Shown here one piece after another: positions 42,011 through 47,348 of a stretch of 47,932 nucleotides of DNA. Location of the stretch: positions 1 through 47,932 of the IMG/VR virus record IMGVR_UViG_3300017991_000154; one strand, given 5' to 3'. A program made the position numbers and the translations under genes. Source of the stretch: a virus. The notes under the pieces are model-generated. The model was given only the letters and a program-made list of their open reading frames with translations, was not told the origin of the DNA and made no database searches. Position 1 is the first letter of the stretch. The number at the start of each line of letters is the position of its first letter.

Positions 42011-42374
42011 TTCTATTGTCCTTTGATTCTGGATTATCATAAACATTGCCAATTATTTCACTTGTATTTGAAACAAAATACAACCATTCCCACTTCTGAT
42101 TCTTAGCGTAAAATCCATATCCACCAAAATTATATTCAACACAATAAATATTACCCATGTGCCTAAATAAATCTTTATGACAATATTCTTTTTTATTCTT
42201 GTCGTGTAAGTCTGTAAATTGACCGATTGTTTCGGGAATTACTTCATATTCATCATAGCTATCTTTGCAGATTATAAAAGCTTTGTCAGGTTCAAGTTCA
42301 CCACGATAATAATATCCATATATCCATCTATCGCTTTCTACGTCTTTTCCTCGAAACTCCATTTTTCTATTCAT
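41979..42374 (-). CDS. YopX-family phage protein
   Basis: A 131-residue protein from the ATG at 42374 (GGAGAAAAC upstream). 'MEFRGKDVESDRWIYGYYY' at the start, 'VIPETIGQFTDLHDKNKKE' in the middle and 'IIGNVYDNPE' near the end are the classic YopX order. YopX proteins are common in phages of Firmicutes and Bacteroidota; their role is unknown but they cluster with early genes. The C-terminal 17 residues are an unusual Asp/Lys/Asn tail. Confidence 0.85.
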   Translation of the reverse strand: MNRKMEFRGKDVESDRWIYGYYYRGELEPDKAFIICKDSYDEYEVIPETIGQFTDLHDKNKKEYCHKDLFRHMGNIYCVEYNFGGYGFYAKNQKWEWLYFVSNTSEIIGNVYDNPESKDNRNDSKIKTDTI

Positions 42375-42654
42375 TTGTTTTCTCCTCATGTAAAAATTCA
42401 GTTATCAGTTCTTCGATAACAGCAGCCATGGAAGTTCTTCCTTGCTCGTTTAAATATTCAGCGATGATTTCAAGTTGTTTCAGCGTTGGTTCATTCTTTT
42501 CTACACAATATTTTTCAATTAACTTTATTGTTTCAAAAATTTGCTCTTTGATCATATTTGAGAAGCTTTCTTTATTACCATAATGACTATGTAATGCTAT
42601 CACAGTTGTAAAAAAATTTTCTAATATTTCTTTTCTACTCAATTGTACTTTCAT
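42367..42654 (-). CDS. Small helical hypothetical protein
   Basis: A 95-residue protein from the ATG at 42654, preceded by AGGAGAAAGG; the alternative start at 42693 has no good ribosome site. All-helical: 'LSRKEILENFFTTVIALHSH', 'QIFETIKLIEKYCVEKN', 'LKQLEIIAEYLNEQGR' and 'AAVIEELITEFLHEE'. No family recognised. It overlaps the next gene's start by 8 bases. Confidence 0.6.
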   Translation of the reverse strand: MKVQLSRKEILENFFTTVIALHSHYGNKESFSNMIKEQIFETIKLIEKYCVEKNEPTLKQLEIIAEYLNEQGRTSMAAVIEELITEFLHEEKTNE

Positions 42655-42679
42655 CCTTTCTCCTACTGGCTCTGGTTGT

Positions 42680-43129
42680 TTATACTCTATCATTTTTCAC
42701 CATTTTTTTATTTAATATTTCTCTTATTTTATGGAACTCATTTCTTTCAGTGAGTTGCTGTTTTTTGTTTTTTTGTTCAAGCTGTATTCGTTCAGCGTTT
42801 CGCTGTCTGATCATTCTTTCATTTTCTCTTAATTGTTCCTCAGTGACCTGAACAGAAGCAAGAATTCTTTCGTACCTGGTACGACCTTTTTCTTTTTTGC
42901 TTTGTTCAAGTCGATCCACGTGAGCCTGTTTAAAATCAGCTATCAGTGGAAATGATCGATACTGGTCAAAGTGTTTCTTGCCAATATCAATTATTTCATC
43001 AATAGTCAGATATTTCAGAGCATCATAGAATTCGTTGACAAGTATCGTATTGATCTCTTTTTCTTTGTAGCTCTTGCTTGACCAAATGAGCATCTCTTTA
43101 TGAAGTTTTTGTTTGTCTTGTTCAGTCAT
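42680..43129 (-). CDS. Helicase-loader-type (G39P-like) replication protein
   Basis: A 149-residue protein. The segment 'EFYDALKYLTIDEIIDIGKKHFDQYRSFPLIADFKQA' (split here: EFYDALKYLTIDEIIDIGKK, then FPLIADFKQA) has the helix pattern and Phe-Pro turn of phage helicase loader proteins (SPP1 G39P type), which bring the replicative helicase to the origin. The C-terminal half is a long basic coiled coil (RNAERIQLEQKNKKQQLTE). A weak match; it could also be another early helical protein. Position in the replication-type cluster supports it. Confidence 0.5.
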   Translation of the reverse strand: MTEQDKQKLHKEMLIWSSKSYKEKEINTILVNEFYDALKYLTIDEIIDIGKKHFDQYRSFPLIADFKQAHVDRLEQSKKEKGRTRYERILASVQVTEEQLRENERMIRQRNAERIQLEQKNKKQQLTERNEFHKIREILNKKMVKNDRV

Positions 43130-43170
43130 TGTTTTATCATTTTTGAGATATTTGGCTGTCTAAACCTATG

Positions 43171-43488
43171 TTAGTTTGACCTAAGTTTTTTTCTGGTTTT
43201 TTTTGCGTTTTTTAAGGCTTGTTCTTTATCATCAAACACACAACCACTAACACATTGTAATTTCTTGTTTATTGTCCATGCAATATATTTAGTAGTTTCT
43301 CTTTTTAAGTTTGGCACAACTATACAGGTCGGCAAACTAACAACCGCATCAAGCTGATGCTCTTCCAATGCTTTCCAATAGCCCTTCAGCTCATCAAGCT
43401 TCCAGGCATATTGACATTTCGTGCAATGCCATAGTTTTGTCCCTGCTGAATCTTCTATTATTTCTCTTTTACATTTCGGGCATTTCAT
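43171..43488 (-). CDS. Zinc-ribbon protein
   Basis: A 105-residue protein from the ATG at 43488 (GGAG 8 bases upstream). N-terminal CxxC pair 'CPKCKREIIEDSAGTKLWHC' followed by TKC is a zinc ribbon; the middle (LPTCIVVPNLKRETTKYIAW) and C-terminus (DDKEQALKNAKKTRKKL) are an alpha/beta domain with a basic tail, likely to bind nucleic acid. A degenerate attC-like left arm lies within its coding sequence at 43336-43360. Confidence 0.65.
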   Translation of the reverse strand: MKCPKCKREIIEDSAGTKLWHCTKCQYAWKLDELKGYWKALEEHQLDAVVSLPTCIVVPNLKRETTKYIAWTINKKLQCVSGCVFDDKEQALKNAKKTRKKLRSN

Positions 43489-43508
43489 TAAATTATCTCC
43501 TTTTAATC

Positions 43509-43547
43509 GCACAGCTTATGCACGAACCGTTATATTTTTCCACCCAT
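43509..43547 (+). other. Half attC-like site D with 19-bp repeat
   Basis: GCACAGCTTATGCAC, spacer GAACC, then GTTATAT (43529-43535): the same order as the right arms of sites A, B and C. From the GTT it continues with GTTATATTTTTCCACCCAT, which recurs exactly at 40249-40267. Its left arm may be the sequence ACTAAC...AAGCTGATGC at 43336-43360 inside the zinc-ribbon gene, or may be lost. Confidence 0.5.
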
Positions 43548-43682
43548 TTTTTCTTGTAATTTATCTAAAATAGCCAATACAAATTTATCAAAAGTTCCAA
43601 ATGTGCGTCCAATATAAATCCCAACCCATAAATAACCAATTACACATGTAACGCTAATAATTATTTCTATAATCATTTTCAT
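43530..43682 (-). CDS. Small membrane protein ending in an outer box
   Basis: A 50-residue protein from the ATG at 43682 with GGAG 8 bases upstream; a TTG further upstream (43718) lies in attC-like site B and is rejected. One hydrophobic helix (IIEIIISVTCVIGYLWVGIY) followed by a soluble helix (KFVLAILDKLQEKMGGKI). The stop TAA is formed by the GTTATAT box of half-site D. The gene fits as the single cargo of a ~305-bp cassette between half-site D and site B. Confidence 0.6.
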   Translation of the reverse strand: MKMIIEIIISVTCVIGYLWVGIYIGRTFGTFDKFVLAILDKLQEKMGGKI

Positions 43683-43709
43683 TTTAATACTCCAATATTT
43701 TCCCCAAAA

Positions 43710-43840
43710 ATATAACAACGCAAATTAAGCTGACTGGATTAAGGGAGATGAATAACCTACCTCCATCCCACTTTGTAGGCTACGGTGTTCTGTGGGACTT
43801 TGTCCGCATAATCCAGCAGCTTATTTGCGGTGCGTTATGC
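43710..43840 (+). other. Integron attC-like site B
   Basis: Left box ATATAAC (43710-43716), right box GTTATGC (43834-43840). After unpaired spacers (AAC / GGTGC), GCAAAT-AAGCTG-CTGGATTA pairs with TAATCCAG-CAGCTT-ATTTGC. The left arm carries an extra T after GCAAAT and an extra A between AAGCTG and CTGG, at the same places as in site A. Length 131 bp. The classical aadA-type site also has AAGC(C)G-A-C in its left arm. It sits between two small minus-strand genes. Confidence 0.8.
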
Positions 43841-44029
43841 TTCAATGTGTTTTAAATCAGCTTTTAGATTTCTAATAATTCTATCTTTTTCATTAAGCAC
43901 CAATCTTACCAGTTCAGCAGGTGGTGTTCCGAGTGGCCCGTGTTTTTCAATGGCAGATTCAGACAAATCAAGCTCGTTAACCACATTTTCAAGCATATTT
44001 TCTAATTGTTTTTTAGACCAACAACTCAT
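43835..44029 (-). CDS. Small helical protein, one-gene cassette cargo
   Basis: A 64-residue protein from the ATG at 44029 (GGAGAA upstream). Helical: 'WSKKQLENMLENVVNELDLS', a Gly-Pro turn 'HGPLGTPPAEL', and 'LVLNEKDRIIRNLKADLKH'. The stop codon TAA lies inside the GTTATGC box of site B. The gene is alone between sites B and C, so the segment of 335 bp has the size and layout of a typical single-gene integron cassette, but with the gene reversed relative to the inferred site orientation. Function unknown. Confidence 0.65.
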   Translation of the reverse strand: MSCWSKKQLENMLENVVNELDLSESAIEKHGPLGTPPAELVRLVLNEKDRIIRNLKADLKHIEA

Positions 44030-44051
44030 TTTTTCTCCAATCTCTTTTTTT

Positions 44052-44175
44052 GCATAACATGTTAATTAAGCTGACTGGCAGCCCGCAGGCACGCGCTTAT
44101 TAGGTCGCCTGCATCGGCTGACCTTGAAGACGCTTAACCGATACCGCCAGCCAGCAGCTTATTTAAGCATTATGC
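44052..44175 (+). other. Integron attC-like site C (right box mutated)
   Basis: Left box GCATAAC (44052-44058). AAGCTG-CTGGC arms pair with GCCAG-CAGCTT, and the left arm again carries the single extra A (AAGCTG-A-CTGG). The right box reads ATTATGC (44169-44175) in place of the GTTATGC of site B, so the G of the crossover GTT is lost. Its loop has short hairpins including CAGGC/GCCTG. It may be inactive as an acceptor. Confidence 0.7.
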
Positions 44176-44610
44176 ATACAACTGATCTATATTATCCAAG
44201 TCTCTTTCGAGCTTGGTTTGTTTTTTCTGTGATTTCTGATTCAGATAAGATTCAAATTTGTTACCAAATAGCGTTTCTGGACGTAGAAACTTTTCATATT
44301 CAGTGTTAGACCAATCAGCTACTTTCTTGTCGATAACTTCTTTGCAATCTTCAACAGTGAACTTTTCATTGAATCTTGCAACTAAGTGTTTCTTGACATT
44401 ATTTGAATTATGTCTGAATTTTGAGTTAGTTTTTTCATTAAGATAATTGATAATTTCTTTTCGTTCAGCATTATAGTTTTGTTCCATTGCTAAAGCTTTC
44501 AATGCTTTTAATGAATTAATTTTCATAAATTCTAAAGTTTCATCAGGAATTGTGTTGTTGTTTTCTCGTAAAAATAAATACGCATCCATTATTGACTCTT
44601 TTGTTGGCAT
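44170..44610 (-). CDS. Phage protein with Phg_2220_C-type C-terminal domain
   Basis: A 146-residue protein. The region 'IINYLNEKTNSKFRHNSNN' followed by 'IDKKVADWSNTEYEKFLRPE', 'TLFGNKFESYLNQ' is the conserved phage C-terminal domain (often named Phg_2220_C), seen at the end of replication initiation proteins. Here it is a stand-alone protein with a short N-terminal helical part (ESIMDAYLFLRENNNTIPDE). It may work with the initiator at 46243. The stop TAA lies within the right box of attC-like site C. Its leader holds the attenuator-like element at 44625-44735. Confidence 0.8.
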   Translation of the reverse strand: MPTKESIMDAYLFLRENNNTIPDETLEFMKINSLKALKALAMEQNYNAERKEIINYLNEKTNSKFRHNSNNVKKHLVARFNEKFTVEDCKEVIDKKVADWSNTEYEKFLRPETLFGNKFESYLNQKSQKKQTKLERDLDNIDQLYA

Positions 44611-44624
44611 TTTCCATATTCCTT

Positions 44625-44735
44625 AATAAAAAAAGCCTATTTGGATCGAGACTTGTGGGTGTGCTTGAAGGGTAATGTCACATAACCCTGCCCTCAAGCC
44701 CCGATCAAAACAGGCTTTCATGTGACATTTTTATT
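44625..44735 (-). promoter_or_regulatory. Attenuator-like leader with mutually exclusive stems
   Basis: Read on the minus strand: AATGTCACAT (44729-44720) can pair with ATGTGACATT (44683-44674). A second fold pairs AAGCCT (44717-44712), GATCG (44706-44702) and CTTGAGGG (44698-44691) with CCCTTCAAG (44672-44664), CGATC (44648-44644) and AGGCTT (44638-44633), followed by seven T and the ATG of the 44610 gene. The folds compete, or form a pseudoknot. On the plus strand, AATGTCACAT/ATGTGACATT followed by a T-rich run is a terminator. Confidence 0.6.
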
Positions 44736-44795
44736 TATTTTTTCTCAAGCACAAAATAAAGATAGTAATAATAACTGAAAATTGCAAGTACTTTT

Positions 44796-45032
44796 TTATT
44801 TTTCTTCTAATAGATCATAATAGTCGCAAATGATTTGATTTTGTCTTTCTTGCTCTGACATTTTTGGTCTTTTATTCCACCGTGATATTAATTCACCACT
44901 ACCACAACAAGTTAAAATAGCTGCACCACAAGTATAGCAATGTATAATATCTTTCATTATACGATCACCCACTGTGACTTCCTCAATTAAACCAATATCT
45001 GCACTTCCACAGAATGGACATGGTTTATACAT
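44796..45032 (-). CDS. Lar-like restriction alleviation protein
   Basis: A 78-residue protein from the ATG at 45032 (GGAGAAGC upstream). 'YKPCPFCGSADIGLIEE' and 'IIHCYTCGAAILTCCGSGEL' followed by 'RWNKRP' match the Lar family (Lar_restr_allev), with two CxxC zinc-binding pairs and the terminal W-N-x-R motif. Lar of Rac and related phages reduces type I restriction. The tail (MSEQERQNQIICDYYDLLEEK-like) is extra. Its start overlaps the primase gene's end. Confidence 0.75.
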   Translation of the reverse strand: MYKPCPFCGSADIGLIEEVTVGDRIMKDIIHCYTCGAAILTCCGSGELISRWNKRPKMSEQERQNQIICDYYDLLEEK

Positions 45033-45558
45033 TGCTTCTCCTTTCATAAACAAGATCATTGAGTTGGTTATCGAGCTTATACAGAATAAACTCAATGTCC
45101 TCATTGTTTTGTTTTCTGCATATATCGCTTATTTCGTCAATTGCTTTCACGACTGCTTTTATTTTTTTTTCATAACCAAAATAGTCTGATAGCTGTTCTC
45201 TCCATTGCGCTTGTAAAAAGTGAGTTGGAAAAATAGCTTCGTTGTACTTGCTGTAATCTTGTTTCTTTTCTTTTCCAGGATCGTATGGAGTTCCAGTTAG
45301 ATCACAAAGATATTTTATTGCTTCCTGGAATGAGCAGTTGTTAACAAGTTGTACCAATTTTAGTTTATCGCCAGACTCTAAACAACTAAAGCATCTGAAT
45401 GTGTTATTATTCCAACTAAATGAATTTGGATTTTCACCTAAATGTATTGGACATTTTGATCTTTTTTTGTTTGTATTAAAACTTGTTATGTTGAAATGAA
45501 GCAATAATTGTTCAAATGATATTGCACTTTTCAATCTTGCTAATTTATGTTTTTCCAT
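45025..45558 (-). CDS. CHC2 zinc-finger primase-type protein (no Toprim)
   Basis: A 177-residue protein. The finger 'KCPIHLGENPNSFSWNNNTF' then RCFSCLESGD gives ligands C36, H39, C56 and C59, the DnaG/CHC2 pattern with Ile in place of the usual Phe of CPFH. 'SFQEAIKYLCDLTG' continues the DnaG N-domain. No Toprim domain is encoded; the C-terminal half is a coiled-coil-like segment. A stand-alone finger could prime together with a host or phage core, or regulate it. Confidence 0.75.
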   Translation of the reverse strand: MEKHKLARLKSAISFEQLLLHFNITSFNTNKKRSKCPIHLGENPNSFSWNNNTFRCFSCLESGDKLKLVQLVNNCSFQEAIKYLCDLTGTPYDPGKEKKQDYSKYNEAIFPTHFLQAQWREQLSDYFGYEKKIKAVVKAIDEISDICRKQNNEDIEFILYKLDNQLNDLVYERRSNV

Positions 45559-45601
45559 TATTACCTTGTATAATATAAATTTATTTTACATTCTTTCATT
45601 T

Positions 45602-45823
45602 CTATTCCTCAATTTCAATTGCTTTCCATTCTGAAAATGGTTTTATTTTTATTTCAGTATTACAAAATATTTCCAGTTTTTGATCTGGTGTTACTCTTAG
45701 TTCTATTTGAACAGCATCTCTTTTGAATTCAAATGGTTCTTTATCAAGCCAAACTGTGAATGTTTCACCAGGTTTGCAAGTTACTTCATGCATTTCAAAC
45801 TCAACGTGTTTTGTGAATTTCAT
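45602..45823 (-). CDS. Small beta-rich early protein
   Basis: A 73-residue protein with GGAGAATAG directly before its ATG. Beta-rich: 'FEMHEVTCKPGETFTVWLDK', 'FKRDAVQIELRVTPDQKLEIF', 'IKPFSEWKAIEIEE'. No family recognised. The same 14-base leader GGAGAATAGAAATG precedes the adjacent upstream gene at 46050, suggesting duplication of a ribosome site or of an expression unit. Confidence 0.55.
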   Translation of the reverse strand: MKFTKHVEFEMHEVTCKPGETFTVWLDKEPFEFKRDAVQIELRVTPDQKLEIFCNTEIKIKPFSEWKAIEIEE

Positions 45824-45825
45824 TT

Positions 45826-46050
45826 CTATTCTCCTGTTTGTGAATCATTTAACCACTCCTCTAATTTTTTAATAACTTGCCGAGCTTCATCTTTTGTCAA
45901 TGCGATCGACTGCCACTGAAAGCCATTTTGTGTAATTGATAGACACATTTCTTCGCCTTTTGGATATAATGATCCGCCATGAGTATCTTCTATTTTTACA
46001 GCAAAATTTCTTAGTCTGTATTGTATTAATTCATTAAGATCAACGTCCAT
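45826..46050 (-). CDS. Small early protein
   Basis: A 74-residue protein from the ATG at 46050 (GGAGAATAG upstream); a longer form to 46065 is possible but would include the ribosome site. 'DVDLNELIQYRLRNFAVKIE' and 'FQWQSIALTKDEARQVIKKL' suggest an alpha/beta fold with a C-terminal helix. No family recognised. Confidence 0.55.
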   Translation of the reverse strand: MDVDLNELIQYRLRNFAVKIEDTHGGSLYPKGEEMCLSITQNGFQWQSIALTKDEARQVIKKLEEWLNDSQTGE

Positions 46051-46065
46051 TTCTATTCTCCTCAA

Positions 46066-46239
46066 CTATGTTTGTAGTTAGTAATTGTAATCATTACAAA
46101 CTTGATAATGAAAAACTACTTTGAAATTTTAAACTCTTTACAATATATACTAATAATGTAGTAAAAATGCTATTATTCATGTTTGTACCAGAAAAATTTT
46201 AATTCTCTTTTCTTTTCTTTCCTTTTCTTTCACAACATT
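46066..46239. other. AT-rich region with pyrimidine tract next to iterons (candidate origin)
   Basis: No gene. A TTTT/CTTT pyrimidine run of 36 bases (46197-46232) follows the AT-rich part (46066-46196) and abuts the four 21-bp repeats at 46240. An AT-rich, strand-biased tract beside iterons is the usual layout of an iteron origin. Confidence 0.4.
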
Positions 46240-46323
46240 AATTCAAATAATGTCGACATTAATTGAATTGTTGTCTACATTAATAAAATTAATGTTATCA
46301 TTTATTGAATTATTGTTTACAAG
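46240..46323. repeat. Four 21-bp iterons
   Basis: Consecutive 21-bp units begin at 46240, 46261, 46282 and 46303 with shared features A-A-T-T-G-A-A-T-T-x-T-T-G-T-x-x-A-C-A-T-T. They lie in the 3' end of the initiator gene and are read as heptapeptide-like Asn/Asp/Ile repeats. This arrangement (initiator gene with its own binding repeats) is typical of lambda O-type origins. Confidence 0.65.
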
Positions 46324-46707
46324 AAAAAATTCTCTAATTATTGGTATCTCTTTTCTGCGTTCTGTGATTCGCAAATATCTTCTCTGAATACTTTCAGAAG
46401 TTAGTATACTATAATTGTCATATAGTTCTTTGTGAAACAGACCTTCTTGCAAACATACATTTGCAATGGTGACTAATTTGTCAAGTTCAATATTAATTTT
46501 ATTGGATAATAATTTCTGTCGTTTTTGATCGAACTTGATATAATAACCTTTGTCTTGATATATTTTCTCAAGTAGTTTATTGTAAATTGCATAACCTTCG
46601 AGACCTGTTTCAGCTTCTAAATATTCTATTCTTGGATCGCTTGACATATTAGTATCGTGTGAAAAGTAAATCAATCCAATTTTATGAGGTGCTCCTGGCT
46701 GTGACAT
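46243..46707 (-). CDS. Replication initiator-type protein (Lin1244/Lin1753-like)
   Basis: A 154-residue protein from the ATG at 46707 (AAGGAT upstream); the longer form to 46737 overlaps the HTH gene. 'KIGLIYFSHDTNMSSDPRIEYLE' (split: IYFSHDTNMSSD, RIEYLEAETG), 'LEGYAIYNKLLEKIYQDKGYY' and 'IQRRYLRITERRKEIP' match the Lin1244/Lin1753 (DUF4373) replication N-domain. The C-terminal 24 residues are encoded by the four iterons and read as Asn/Ile/Asp repeats. It should bind those repeats and begin phage replication. A separate Phg_2220_C protein at 44610 may supply the missing C-domain. Confidence 0.7.
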   Translation of the reverse strand: MSQPGAPHKIGLIYFSHDTNMSSDPRIEYLEAETGLEGYAIYNKLLEKIYQDKGYYIKFDQKRQKLLSNKINIELDKLVTIANVCLQEGLFHKELYDNYSILTSESIQRRYLRITERRKEIPIIREFFLVNNNSINDNINFINVDNNSINVDII

Positions 46708-46876
46708 TGTTATTATCCTTCTTTGCTTTCCATTCATCTAAATCAGATTGTTTAACTTTGTATTGATTGCCAAACTTAGTACTTGGGATAGCAAAGTTTC
46801 TGATTAATATAATAAGCTCAGAATAGTGCATATCCAAATATTCTGCTGCTTCTTTGACAGTCATTTCTGTATTCAT
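46682..46876 (-). CDS. Excisionase/MerR-like HTH protein
   Basis: A 64-residue protein, ATG with AAGGAAG upstream, first gene of the minus-strand operon. 'TEMTVKEAAEYLDMHYSELI' and 'FAIPSTKFGNQYKVKQSDLDEW' are typical of the excisionase/helix-turn-helix (HTH_17) fold that bends or marks DNA. It may be a regulator or directionality factor; no integrase gene is in the window to pair with it. Confidence 0.75.
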   Translation of the reverse strand: MNTEMTVKEAAEYLDMHYSELIILIRNFAIPSTKFGNQYKVKQSDLDEWKAKKDNNNVTARSTS

Positions 46877-46920
46877 ATTAATTCTTCCTTATAGTATAAA
46901 ATTTTTGTCTTGTACAAAGC

Positions 46921-46949
46921 AATATACAGAATTTTATATAAATTGTCAA
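46921..46949 (-). promoter_or_regulatory. Strong early promoter
   Basis: On the minus strand TTGACA (46949-46944), 17-base spacer, TATATT (46926-46921). It reads into the HTH gene and thence the whole early operon. It is the best match to a sigma-70 consensus in the window. Confidence 0.8.
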
Positions 46950-47015
46950 GAAAAAAGTGCAATAAACTGAAAAAAAATGAATTTTCTAAAAAAGTGAGCT
47001 AAGTTCAATATTTAA

Positions 47016-47035
47016 CTATGCAAAAACATGCATAG
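47016..47035. promoter_or_regulatory. Palindromic operator-like element
   Basis: CTATGCA and TGCATAG with a 6-base spacer, flanked by AATATT on both sides, between the two divergent promoters. It is a plausible repressor site controlling one or both units. Confidence 0.5.
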
Positions 47036-47114
47036 AAAATTAATATTTGGAGTGTTTTTGTAAGTGCTAATAAATATAATGTATTATGGTGAACTAAAAA
47101 AAGTAAAATATCTG

Positions 47115-47143
47115 TTGACATTTAATAATAAAATTATTATCTT
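47115..47143 (+). promoter_or_regulatory. Promoter of the divergent plus-strand unit
   Basis: TTGACA (47115-47120) and TATCTT (47138-47143) with a 17-base spacer; shared motif with 1997 and 33807. It reads into the 47178 gene. Confidence 0.75.
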
Positions 47144-47177
47144 GTTTCAGCATTAAAAATAAAACAAAGGACTAAAG

Positions 47178-47348
47178 ATGAAAACAGTTACCTTAACAGT
47201 AAGGCTTAATCAACAAAAACATGCTTTATTCAAAGCAATTTGCTCATTGCAACATAAGAATTTGCAAGATGCTTATGAGAGTCTTATAGATAATTTTCTT
47301 GAGCAGAATAATCACTGGTTACCTGAAAAGAAGGAGATTGAAAAGTGA
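47178..47348 (+). CDS. Small ribbon-helix-helix-like protein
   Basis: A 56-residue protein, ATG after AAAGGACTAAAG. N-terminal strand 'KTVTLTVRLNQQKHALFKA' followed by two helices (NLQDAYESLIDNFLEQN) resembles an Arc/ParD-type ribbon-helix-helix repressor. Its stop overlaps the GTG start of the pentapeptide gene (GTGA), so both are made together. It may bind the nearby palindrome. Confidence 0.6.
   Translation: MKTVTLTVRLNQQKHALFKAICSLQHKNLQDAYESLIDNFLEQNNHWLPEKKEIEK

Noticed and set aside
40400-44175. Reading the attC-like hairpins simply as gene-end terminators
   Set aside because: They lack T-tracts, share arm sequence and extra-base positions while loops differ, and have conserved outer boxes; ordinary terminators would not.
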